Source of the DNA: Chryseobacterium sp.
GTDB lineage: Bacteria; Bacteroidota; Bacteroidia; Flavobacteriales; Weeksellaceae
NCBI GenBank assembly: GCA_031277615.1
Contig: JAITMC010000035.1
Span: 124,001 to 188,000, forward strand
Reading direction: 5' to 3'
DNA: 64,000 nt
Position 1 is the stretch's first letter. Each line of letters begins with the position of its first letter. The position numbers and the translations under genes were made by a program. The notes below the pieces were generated by a model. The model saw only the letters and a list, made by a program, of their open reading frames with translations, ran no database searches and was not told where the DNA came from. Of this stretch, positions 55,741 to 63,174 are shown in pieces.

Positions 55741-56250
55741 ATGAAAGTAACAGTAATTGCCAACATTTCGGCAAATGGTAAAGTATTATTATCCGATGAT
55801 CCACATCATCAGCTGCCGGCAGAAGCCATGGCGTTTTATTTAGCATTCGCAAAAAAAGTCGGAAACCTTGTCATAGGCTTTAAAACCTTTGAAAATTTTT
55901 TAACCTTCCCACAGGAAGTCAAAGACCATTTCAGCGGAATAGAAATCGTAATACTCTCTGAAAAACCTTACGTATCAAAAGACTACAAGACCGTTCAAAG
56001 TCCCGAAGAAGCTATTGAATATATGTCGGAAAAAGGCTTGCACGAAATGGCTGTTGGCGGTGGAACAGGTGCCTTTAACGCTTTTATAGACAAAGATTTG
56101 GTAACTGACATTTATTTTAACATCCATCCACTCATCACAGGAGCTGGCGGTGTTTTAGGAAACAGCAGTGAACTGAACTCAAAATTTAAACATAAAGACT
56201 ATCAACTTAAAGACGGTTTCATTCAACTGCATCTAACCAAAGAAGACTGA
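55741..56250 (+). CDS. Dihydrofolate reductase-like (RibD C-terminal domain) protein
   Basis: 169 residues of the dihydrofolate reductase/RibD_C family, NADPH-dependent reductases of varied use. The recognisable parts are VTVIANISANGKVLLSDD, NLVIGFKTFENFL and the cofactor segment MAVGGGTGAFNAFI followed by YFNIHPLITGAG. It is divergent from the HxlR gene, the usual regulator-target pairing. The natural substrate is not known. Confidence 0.87.
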   Translation: MKVTVIANISANGKVLLSDDPHHQLPAEAMAFYLAFAKKVGNLVIGFKTFENFLTFPQEVKDHFSGIEIVILSEKPYVSKDYKTVQSPEEAIEYMSEKGLHEMAVGGGTGAFNAFIDKDLVTDIYFNIHPLITGAGGVLGNSSELNSKFKHKDYQLKDGFIQLHLTKED

Positions 56251-56271
56251 ATAGTAACATCCTAAAAAAAT

Positions 56272-56367
56272 GAATATGGTCTTGGATATATTCTGAACGA
56301 AAAAAATAAAAACCTATGGATGATCTTTTACCGCACAAAGTCCCGTGAATTTGCGCAAATAAAGTAA
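56272..56367 (+). pseudogene. Fragment of a serine hydrolase-like gene
   Basis: 31 codons and a stop beginning EYGLGYILNEKNKNLWMIFY, which resembles a strand near the C-terminus of beta-lactamase-family serine hydrolases (YGLGY/W pattern). In-frame sequence upstream is closed. The assignment rests on a short motif. Confidence 0.35.
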
Positions 56368-56452
56368 AAAACATCAATAATTTATGCTTTTAAAAAAAAT
56401 TCAATTCATCTTTGTAAATTACTTCACTAGAAATTTACATCAATCATAACCA

Positions 56453-57028
56453 TTGAGAATATCAGAGTTAAAAGTTCACAGAATTATCCATAGACCATCA
56501 AGAATGACCGATAAATATGGACGTAGAATTTTTGAAGAATATAAATATGACTTCAAATACAACCCCTATTTTGAGAATAGTGAGACCCAAAGATTGTTTG
56601 CAAAAATTATTGATCTGCTTCCATTTATTTTAGTCTTAATTTTATTTTTTAGGCTGACCGCTTTTCAAAGTTTCCTGATCTCCATTCCAATAGTTATCAT
56701 ATATGGAGCAATCAGCGAAAGCTTATTTGGAAGAACTCCAGGAAAAAAAGTATTCAGGTTAATTGTAGTGGATGATTTTGCTAAAAAACCATCATTATTA
56801 AGATCATTAAAACGAAACATCCTCTGCTTAATCAATTTCTTCCCCACATTTACAGAAGGACAAGACAGAGCTGGAGTTTGGGGAAACGCTATGAATTTTA
56901 ATATGTATCTCAACAACAAATTTGCGAAAACCTATATTATAAAAGAAAAAATGCTGAAAGAAATAGAAGGAATGTTAGAAGAACAAGCAGTCCCGGCGCA
57001 TTACACAAAGTCAGCAGACTTCGGATAA
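56453..57028 (+). CDS. RDD-family membrane protein
   Basis: 191 residues if started at the TTG, 174 from the ATG at 56504. The RDD transmembrane domain holds two hydrophobic segments (about 50-65 and 70-92), with the diagnostic ESLFGRTPGKKVFRLIVVDD between the membrane parts and a later GVWGNAMNFN. The function is unknown; RDD proteins include transporters. The last codons (HYTKSADFG, then stop) lie in a degenerate copy of the two-hairpin repeat (57004-57028), so the natural C-terminus was probably replaced by repeat sequence. Confidence 0.8.
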   Translation: MRISELKVHRIIHRPSRMTDKYGRRIFEEYKYDFKYNPYFENSETQRLFAKIIDLLPFILVLILFFRLTAFQSFLISIPIVIIYGAISESLFGRTPGKKVFRLIVVDDFAKKPSLLRSLKRNILCLINFFPTFTEGQDRAGVWGNAMNFNMYLNNKFAKTYIIKEKMLKEIEGMLEEQAVPAHYTKSADFG

Positions 57029-57148
57029 CGTAGCTTTATACAAAGTTCAGCATTCGTTTTGATTAAACTTTTATATTAAAAAGCCACACAGTCAGAAAGC
57101 CAAAGCACAGCAAAAATTTGTAAAAAGACAGATTAACGTCCAAGTTGT

Positions 57149-57216
57149 CCCGCTACGCAAAGCTTTCAGATTTTGAGTCACAACAAATTCTCCGAAGTCA
57201 GGAGACTTCGGAGAGC
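57149..57216 (+). repeat. Two-hairpin repeat, copy 2
   Basis: CCCGCTACGCAAAG starts the left arm, which is mutated here. The right arm is perfect: TCCGAAGTC-AGGA-GACTTCGGA. It stands directly before the gene fragment at 57221. Confidence 0.8.
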
Positions 57217-57220
57217 AGAG

Positions 57221-57316
57221 ATGGTTTATTTCTCACTGGAAATTTATGACTTTCAGCTAGTCAAAATGCTGGATGCTGCCTATCTTCTTCTGGAAAGGAG
57301 AGTGAAACATCAATAG
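57221..57316 (+). pseudogene. Fragment of a relative of the 54708 protein
   Basis: 31 codons reading MVYFSLEIYD-FQLVKMLDAAYLLLERRVKHQ. They match the C-terminal MVYFSLGIYD...HLIKMLDAAYLIMERRKK of the 54708 gene, but lack about 9 residues in the middle. A two-hairpin repeat ends 4 bases upstream, so the repeat replaced the 5' part. Confidence 0.8.
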
Positions 57317-57410
57317 ATTCTGGGGCAGTAAATCACCTCTGCCCTCTTTTATACATCCCTGCAGCCACTTCATGAATAAGACCGGCCATTTCGGAACCTC
57401 CTTTAGCCAT

Positions 57411-57668
57411 TTCCATAAGTGTCTTTAGCCACCTGGATAAGTGGCTGTACCCTCTTCGGAACGGCCTGTAACCATTATGCAGCTCCCTCTCGTCACTTCC
57501 ATAAGTGTCTTTAGCCACATAGATAAGTGACTGTACCTACTTCGGAACGGCCTGTAACCATTATGCAGCTCCCTATCGCCACTTCCATAAGTGTCTTTAG
57601 CCATCCGGACAAGGGGCTATACCCTTTTCACGAACCCCTTATACCCCCTTATGCACCCCCCTATATCC
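57411..57668. repeat. Three tandem copies of an 86-bp repeat
   Basis: TTCCATAAGTGTCTTTAGCC recurs at 57411, 57497 and 57583, exactly 86 bases apart. Units 1 and 2 are nearly the same and unit 3 decays into a C-rich run. Each holds an AGCCAC...GTGGCT-type hairpin and TTCGGAACGGCCTGTAACC. A minus-strand ORF (57518-57333) runs through it and ends MYKRGQR, but the repeat shifts frame (86 is not a multiple of 3), so I do not call it a gene. Confidence 0.85.
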
Positions 57669-57767
57669 CCTTACCATTAAAAATAAAAAGCAGAGCCTGC
57701 GCAAAGCCGTCCATTTTTATCAGAGAACAACTTTGTTCACAGGACCTTAAGTTTGGGATTAAAAAAA

Positions 57768-57893
57768 TTTCCCACAGATTTCACAGTTTTCACAGATGTT
57801 TATGTCTATTTTCTCTCGCAGATTTCACAGATGACGCTGATGATACGGTATACTTATCCATACGCTTAGACGAATCCACGAAGTTGATTCACC
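57768..57893 (+). repeat. CACAGAT-type dispersed repeat, copy 2
   Basis: Same element as 44335-44462: CCCACAGATTTCACAG, TCTCTCGCAGATTTCACAGA, CGCTGATGA, CATACGCTTAGACGAATC. It abuts a partial two-hairpin repeat on its right. Confidence 0.85.
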
Positions 57894-57921
57894 CTGCTGT
57901 GCAAAGTCGGGAGACTTTACG
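57892..57921 (+). repeat. Two-hairpin repeat, partial copy 3
   Basis: CCCTGCTGTGCAAAGTCGGG and GAGACTTTACG, a left arm joined to the loop of the right arm with the middle deleted. Confidence 0.6.
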
Positions 57922-57999
57922 TTAATAAACTAAGTAATCCTAAGCTTCTCGATTTTGGATTATCTATCCTCTCATCTAAAATACGTCCCCAACTTTACC

Positions 58000-58007
58000 T
58001 ATATTTG
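58000..58007 (+). promoter_or_regulatory. -7 box of the lipoprotein gene at 58053
   Basis: TATATTTG (exact TAnnTTTG) preceded by CAACTTTACC. Very similar ACTTT-CC-TATATTTG boxes precede the genes at 59717 and 63175. Confidence 0.55.
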
Positions 58008-58052
58008 TTTCCAAACCAAATATGGAAAACTAAAAGATTGAAAAATAAAATA

Positions 58053-58631
58053 ATGAAAAGAATATATTGGATAGTAATTTCATTACTTTTTATAGTAAAC
58101 TGTTCCAAAAATGAGACAGAAGAAAAAATACAGCTCAACAAAATAGTCAGTGCTGTTCTGAAATATGAATCCAATCGTAATGCTTTAAAAGACAATATTT
58201 ATCTGGTCAACCCTGAACTTCTGAAATTAACAATCTATACTCCAAGCCTGAAAGAAATATCAGGAGAAGAACCGGGACCACCACCATTTTTCAATAAAAG
58301 TATTGTTCGTTTACTTGATTTCAAGAAGAGCAAATCAGAAGAAAGAAAATCTGATTCACTGAATTTGTTAACACAAAATAATTATATTCTGGATTCTTTG
58401 AAGGTTGATGATAAAATAAATTTTAATATCAAACTAGCTCATAAAGAAGAAGTTGATCACCCTATAAAACTATATCAATTCTCAAATCCCTTATATTTCA
58501 ATGATAAATTTGCTTATATAGAATATAAGTATCGTGATACTTCTTTTGGAATTGGATTTGGCTATCTCTTGGAGAAACAAAAAGATGGAACCTGGCTTGT
58601 GAAAGATATTGTAAATACTTTTATAACGTAA
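58053..58631 (+). CDS. Lipoprotein of unknown function
   Basis: 192 residues with a lipoprotein signal (MKRIYWIVISLLFIVNC, Cys 17), a Glu/Lys-rich linker and a mixed alpha/beta domain. The start at 58053 is chosen over 58005 because it begins the signal peptide. The C-terminal half (FAYIEYKYRDTSFGIGFGYL, then KDGTWLVKDI) has the look of a small cystatin-like or NTF2-like fold, but no family is certain. The next lipoprotein gene begins 12 bases after its stop, so the two form an operon. Confidence 0.75.
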   Translation: MKRIYWIVISLLFIVNCSKNETEEKIQLNKIVSAVLKYESNRNALKDNIYLVNPELLKLTIYTPSLKEISGEEPGPPPFFNKSIVRLLDFKKSKSEERKSDSLNLLTQNNYILDSLKVDDKINFNIKLAHKEEVDHPIKLYQFSNPLYFNDKFAYIEYKYRDTSFGIGFGYLLEKQKDGTWLVKDIVNTFIT

Positions 58632-58643
58632 AACTATAATTCT

Positions 58644-59363
58644 ATGAAACTTTTGAAACCATTAAACCTTCTTTTTCTGTTTCTTATGATCTGTTGCACA
58701 AAGTCTAAGTCAAGTTCCAGTAACAATCCTAATCATTTTAATATAAATCAGAAAAGTAAAGATTGTAAAAGTACTTTCCAATTTGGAAAAGTAAACTTAT
58801 GTATTCCCCAAATTACTGGAATGTATAATATAATTAATAATCCGGAATCTAGAGATTATATACAAAGTAAGAACTTTCCAGGAAATACATTTGTAGCTTA
58901 TTATGTAAATAAAGAACTCTATAAAAATTTACAAGTTTTATGGGAAGATCAATTCGATGATTTTTTTCAGATCTATGTTACCAATAGCAATGAAAATAGA
59001 GATGTAGATATTTCCTATTTTACAGAAGTAAATAAAGATTACCTCAATAAATACTTAACCTCTGCAGACTGGGAAACATTAAAAAAAAAATTAGAAAATA
59101 TAAACGAACACAATGTCTTTGAGAGACCAGTCATAATAGAAAGCTATTCATTATCTAAGAATTCCATGCAGTATATCACACTAGTAACTATCAAAAAGGA
59201 AAATACATCCAAAAATATGATTGCCATTGGAAATATGTTCATTGTGAAAAATCATCTATTCTTTTCTACTTATAATAAATTTTATCGTAACCCTAATTCA
59301 ATAAAAGAAGCAAAAAAAAAGAATAACGAACTGATGAACAGAATTCTGAATGTTAATGAATAA
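58644..59363 (+). CDS. Lipoprotein of unknown function
   Basis: 239 residues with a signal peptide and a lipobox near Cys17-Cys18 (LFLMICC), then a Ser/Asn-rich linker. The mature domain has CKSTFQFGKVNLCIP with two Cys that could form a disulfide, and an Asn/Lys-rich alpha/beta region. I recognise no family. It is co-transcribed with the lipoprotein upstream. Confidence 0.75.
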   Translation: MKLLKPLNLLFLFLMICCTKSKSSSSNNPNHFNINQKSKDCKSTFQFGKVNLCIPQITGMYNIINNPESRDYIQSKNFPGNTFVAYYVNKELYKNLQVLWEDQFDDFFQIYVTNSNENRDVDISYFTEVNKDYLNKYLTSADWETLKKKLENINEHNVFERPVIIESYSLSKNSMQYITLVTIKKENTSKNMIAIGNMFIVKNHLFFSTYNKFYRNPNSIKEAKKKNNELMNRILNVNE

Positions 59364-59401
59364 TTTATTAAACAAGAGAAGTCTATATATGAAAAAAAGG
59401 G

Positions 59402-59509
59402 GATAAGAAATCAGCCATTGAAAATTATAAAAAATCCCTCCAATTAAATTCTGATAATGCAGACGGAAAAAATATCGGAACAACTTCAATCAGGGAAATA
59501 AAAACTAAA
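59402..59509 (+). pseudogene. Fragment with a TPR-like unit
   Basis: Open frame reading DKKSAIENYKKSLQLNSDNA, a typical tetratricopeptide repeat such as ends many flavobacterial hydrolases. It has no start codon and runs into the two-hairpin repeat at 59519. It is probably a leftover gene end. Confidence 0.45.
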
Positions 59510-59518
59510 AGTTCAGTA

Positions 59519-59588
59519 CCCTGCTGCGCAAAGTCTCCCGACTTGCGCAATAAAATACTTCATCCGAAGTCAGGAGACTTCGGATAAC
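59519..59588 (+). repeat. Two-hairpin repeat, copy 4
   Basis: Left arm CGCAAAGTC-TCCC-GACTTGCG and right arm TCCGAAGTC-AGGA-GACTTCGGA, with a roughly 15-base spacer. Confidence 0.85.
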
Positions 59589-59658
59589 GAATAACAACTC
59601 CCTTTTGCATCCAAAGTAAAATCCCCCTTCATCATTTTTTATCCCTCCAACTTTCCCC

Positions 59659-59666
59659 TATATTTG
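59659..59666 (+). promoter_or_regulatory. -7 box of the SUKH gene
   Basis: TATATTTG preceded by CAACTTTCCCC, matching the boxes at 58000 and 63138. Confidence 0.55.
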
Positions 59667-59716
59667 TTTCTATAATAATGTGACCGGCATCACATGGAAT
59701 AAAACCAAAACAAAAT

Positions 59717-60262
59717 ATGGCAACACAAGAAGAATTCTGGGAAAGAAAAAAGAAATTAAATGATGATTTTTTTGTAATGGGTTCCGTGGCCAATCCGGCT
59801 ACCGAAGAACAGATTGCAAAGTATGAAGAAAGTACGGGTTTCAACTTTAGCGAGGATATTAGAGATTTTCTGACCACATTTGGTTCCCTGGTTTTTGAAG
59901 TGAAGGAAGAAGTATGGAAAAGACCCAATGAATTTGACGTTCTTCCGAGCTGGAAGTTTGGATACGGCTTTTTTGTGTATGGACTTTCGCAGGACGAAGA
60001 AATGCCTTCATGGATGGGTTTTGAAGAAAAACATGAAGAAGCTCTCGGATATAAAGAAAAACCACTGGGGCAATTATTTTTCAAACGCAGCGGAAACCTC
60101 TACAGAGCCTATACCGACAACGGAATTATAAAAATTGAGTATGATAAATACGACGAAAACGATTATGACGTTTTTCACGGAAATCTGTACGACTTTTTAA
60201 TTGAAGAAATTAATAACCTGGAGCAAGATTATAAAGAATATATCAACGAAGGAAAATCCTGA
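59717..60262 (+). CDS. SMI1/KNR4 (SUKH) family protein
   Basis: 181 acidic residues. The SUKH fold is suggested by ANPATEEQIAKYEESTGFNF near the N-terminus, FLTTFGSLVFE, a central Trp/Phe-rich region and IKIEYDKYDEND near the end. SUKH proteins are often immunity proteins for polymorphic or contact-dependent toxins, but many are orphan. No toxin gene is adjacent. The next gene (DUF2461) starts 7 bases downstream, so the two are one operon. Confidence 0.82.
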   Translation: MATQEEFWERKKKLNDDFFVMGSVANPATEEQIAKYEESTGFNFSEDIRDFLTTFGSLVFEVKEEVWKRPNEFDVLPSWKFGYGFFVYGLSQDEEMPSWMGFEEKHEEALGYKEKPLGQLFFKRSGNLYRAYTDNGIIKIEYDKYDENDYDVFHGNLYDFLIEEINNLEQDYKEYINEGKS

Positions 60263-60269
60263 TCTGAAG

Positions 60270-60929
60270 ATGAAAAAAACATTTGAATTTCTCAAAAATT
60301 TAAGAAAAAATAACAACCGGGAATGGTTTGCCGGACACAAAACAGAATATGATTCGATTGTAAAGGAAAACAAGGTTTTTTTTAATAAGATCTATGCTGA
60401 ACTTCAGGAATCTGACAGTTTAAAAGGAATTCATATTTTCAGAATTTACCGGGATGTCCGGTTTTCCAAAGATCAGACGCCCTACAAAACCAATTTCGGA
60501 GCTGGATATTCCCGTTCAAAGCCCATGCTGAGAGGAGGCTATTATATTCAGCTGGAACCGGGCAACAGCTTTGTAGGTGGTGGTTTTTGGGGACCTGAAG
60601 CCAAAGACTTACTTCGCATCCGTAAAGAATTTGAAATCAGCACCACAGAAATCGAAAAGATTACCTCTGACAAAACTTTCGTAAAATATTTCGGATCGCT
60701 CCATGGTGATTCTGTAAAAACTGCGCCCCGGGGTTTTGATAAAGATCACCCTGCCATAGATCTGATCAGAAAAAAACAATTCGTAGTCATGAGAAAGTTT
60801 ACCGATCAGGAAGTACTGTCTGATGATTTTCAGAAAGAAACCGTTTTAACCTTACTGGCTATGCGTCCCTTTTTCGATTATATGAGCGAGGTCCTGACAA
60901 CGGACCTTAACGGAGAACCTTTATTTTAA
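60270..60929 (+). CDS. DUF2461-domain protein
   Basis: 219 residues, almost entirely the DUF2461 (TIGR02453) domain: FEFLKNLRKNNNREWFAGHK, IFRIYRDVRFSKDQTPYKTN, a YYIQLEPG strand and GGFWGPE. The function is unknown. The start at 60270 fits the family N-terminus, unlike the ORF start at 60201 inside the SUKH gene. Confidence 0.92.
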   Translation: MKKTFEFLKNLRKNNNREWFAGHKTEYDSIVKENKVFFNKIYAELQESDSLKGIHIFRIYRDVRFSKDQTPYKTNFGAGYSRSKPMLRGGYYIQLEPGNSFVGGGFWGPEAKDLLRIRKEFEISTTEIEKITSDKTFVKYFGSLHGDSVKTAPRGFDKDHPAIDLIRKKQFVVMRKFTDQEVLSDDFQKETVLTLLAMRPFFDYMSEVLTTDLNGEPLF

Positions 60930-61130
60930 AATCGATATCAGCCGGATAAAGAGTATCCAAACGAAATTTTGAATAATATCAGTCTTCCTGCCTTCCTGAA
61001 AAATTAAGTTTTTCCGATTGTAAGCAGGGGGATAACTTAATTTTATATGAGAAAACTATTAAAATTCAATAATAAAAATAATCCCCATACCGTTTACAGA
61101 ACATCAATAAAAAACAAGACCTGAGCACCA

Positions 61131-62057
61131 ATGAAAATAAAATTATTACTCCTTTCATTTTTGGGTTCCTTATTCACCCATGCACAAACACTACATTTTC
61201 AGAATCTCGCCAGTATGTCCGGAGGCAGAGGTGGGACTACCAGCGTCATTGTGAATGATAATATATACGTGAGCAACGGGTACCAGGAAAACAGCGGCAG
61301 TGCCAATTATATTGAAAAATATAGTATTACCGATAACCGCTGGAGTATCATCAGTTCTACTCTGCTCCCCAAAAGATTTGCCAACTCGGAGACTTACGAT
61401 AATAAAATTTATATTTTTAACGGTTGGGGAAACAGCCATCTTGAAATTGTAGACCTTGCCACCAATATCATAACGAAAGGAGCTGTTAACCGCTCCTACA
61501 CAGGAAATGCAGGTTCTGCCATCTATAACGGCAAAATATATGTGTTTGGCGGCAGCGGACTGAATGGTGCTGCCACCACTGTATTTTCCAATAGATTCCA
61601 GTATTATGACATTGCTACCAATACATGGCATCCCTTACCCGATATGCCCACAGCCAGAGAAACAAGGGGCAAAATTGTAAACGATAAGCTTTATGTAATT
61701 GGCGGTTTCAATGGTACGCCATCTCGCCTGATCAATGTTTACGATCTCAAAACTAATCTTTGGGTCGATAAATTTACCATGCCTGTTGGGATAGCAGGAC
61801 ACTCATTAGCCGTCTCTGGTAATAAAATTTTTATAATAGGCGGTTTTAATAATCAGAGTTTTCTCGCCTATTTTGATACTACAACCCATAAAGTACATCA
61901 GCTGTCATCCAATATGATCCCCAGAAGATACCCTACAGCGGAAGTATATAACCATAAACTGTACATCATCGGCGGAAGTACAACCTCTCTCCTCAAATCA
62001 TCAATTAAAAGTACCCAGGCAGCCGATATTAGTGAAAGTGTGCTTTCAAACCAATAA
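61131..62057 (+). CDS. Secreted kelch-repeat protein
   Basis: 308 residues with a signal peptide (about 1-18, THAQ) and about six kelch units, seen as repeated IYVxxG / YVFGG / LYVIGG strands spaced about 45 residues apart. Each unit has conserved Gly-Gly and Trp (NRWSII, NTWHPLP, NLWVDKF). It should form a beta-propeller. A Por-type secretion tail is not evident at the C-terminus. The partner or substrate is unknown. Confidence 0.88.
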   Translation: MKIKLLLLSFLGSLFTHAQTLHFQNLASMSGGRGGTTSVIVNDNIYVSNGYQENSGSANYIEKYSITDNRWSIISSTLLPKRFANSETYDNKIYIFNGWGNSHLEIVDLATNIITKGAVNRSYTGNAGSAIYNGKIYVFGGSGLNGAATTVFSNRFQYYDIATNTWHPLPDMPTARETRGKIVNDKLYVIGGFNGTPSRLINVYDLKTNLWVDKFTMPVGIAGHSLAVSGNKIFIIGGFNNQSFLAYFDTTTHKVHQLSSNMIPRRYPTAEVYNHKLYIIGGSTTSLLKSSIKSTQAADISESVLSNQ

Positions 62058-62116
62058 ATCATGAAAGTAAAAGAAAGGACTGTACCCGAGCCAATAGAGA
62101 CGATTTGAAATAATCA

Positions 62117-62188
62117 CCCGCTGCGCAAAAGTCTCCCGACTTTGCGCCACAAAACAAAATTCTCCGAAGTCAGGAGACTTCGGAGAGC
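62117..62188 (+). repeat. Two-hairpin repeat, copy 5
   Basis: CCCGCTGCGCAAAAGTC-TCCC arm and TCCGAAGTC-AGGA-GACTTCGGA arm, both intact. It is 60 bases after the kelch gene. Confidence 0.87.
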
Positions 62189-62238
62189 GTATTCCCTTTA
62201 GAACTTTCAGCTGTAAATCATTATAAACCACTAAAAAA

Positions 62239-62841
62239 ATGACCATCATGGAATTTGAAATTAAGTATGAAGATTATTTTGAAAATGAAATAGATTTTAA
62301 TTCTATCAATTCTAATGAAAAGTATTTAAAAGTGTATTATAAAAATGGCTTTATAAAAAAGAAAGAGGAGTATTTAAATGATAAAATAACCCATCTGATT
62401 TATTATTTAGACGAAACCGAAAACATCAAGGATGTTCTGAAAGAAAACGTTGATATTTCTTCCGTTGAAATAATTGAGTTACAAAAAATTGGTGAATACC
62501 TTAAACGAACCCACAGAGATTACCATTCCGGCATTAAAGATGAACATAACAGCATCTCAGTTATTGACAGCTATAATCGGGAAATTTATTACAACTCAAT
62601 AATTGGTGGGGAAGAAGAAACCAATAAATATTTTTATAATAAGAATGGTAAAAAAATATATACATTCTGGTATTACAAAAAAGGTACAGTTGGCCATATA
62701 GATACTTTAAATCCAAAACATTTTGATTATCTCAATGATTTTAAACAGTCTTTTACTGCCGAAGAATTTATGAATCTACCTGATGTTGATTGGAAAAACA
62801 TGAAATATTATCATCATGCAGAACCCATAATCCCGGAATAA
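62239..62841 (+). CDS. Protein of unknown function (cassette-like unit)
   Basis: 200 soluble residues, Tyr-, Lys- and Glu-rich, with several YYKNG/FYNKNGKK-type strands like MORN or antitoxin-like repeat proteins. No family is certain. An ATG at 62248 is an alternative start. It is the only gene between two copies of the two-hairpin repeat. Confidence 0.7.
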   Translation: MTIMEFEIKYEDYFENEIDFNSINSNEKYLKVYYKNGFIKKKEEYLNDKITHLIYYLDETENIKDVLKENVDISSVEIIELQKIGEYLKRTHRDYHSGIKDEHNSISVIDSYNREIYYNSIIGGEEETNKYFYNKNGKKIYTFWYYKKGTVGHIDTLNPKHFDYLNDFKQSFTAEEFMNLPDVDWKNMKYYHHAEPIIPE

Positions 62842-62939
62842 CACACACAGCAGACCTTGGATACAATTACATGGCTATATTTCGAAAGAGATTTAATCCT
62901 TAATAAAAAAATAATCGGTCATTAAGTTTACAAACCAGA

Positions 62940-63008
62940 ACCCGCTACGCAAAGTCTCCCGACTTTGCGTCAAAACAAATCCTCCGAAGTCAGGAGACTT
63001 CGGAGAGC
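62940..63008 (+). repeat. Two-hairpin repeat, copy 6
   Basis: CCCGCTACGCAAAGTC-TCCC-GACTTTGCG arm and TCCGAAGTC-AGGA-GACTTCGGA arm, the best-preserved copy. Confidence 0.88.
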
Positions 63009-63067
63009 AGACTATGCAATTTTATCAACTGACGAAAGAAAATAAAAACGTCGTAACCCTACGAATG

Positions 63068-63120
63068 ACTCGCTGCGCAAAAGTCTCCCGATTTTGAACA
63101 ACAAATCTTACGAAGTCCAG
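63068..63120 (+). repeat. Two-hairpin repeat, partial copy 7
   Basis: CTCGCTGCGCAAAAGTCTCC, then a degenerate spacer and TTACGAAGTCCAG. The right hairpin is truncated. Confidence 0.6.
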
Positions 63121-63137
63121 AATTACCGAAACTTTCC

Positions 63138-63145
63138 TATATTTG
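63138..63145 (+). promoter_or_regulatory. -7 box of the gene at 63175
   Basis: TATATTTG preceded by AAACTTTCC, as at 58000 and 59659, and 29 bases upstream of the start. Confidence 0.55.
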
Positions 63146-63174
63146 AAAACTAACCGTATCTGAAAAACTAACCC

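Noticed and set aside
57333-57518. 61-codon minus-strand gene ending MYKRGQR
   Set aside because: It crosses a tandem repeat that shifts the reading frame; only the last third looks protein-like and I cannot name a family.
57411-57668. CRISPR or clustered operator array
   Set aside because: The 86-base units are alike along their whole length, so there are no spacers, and only three units exist.
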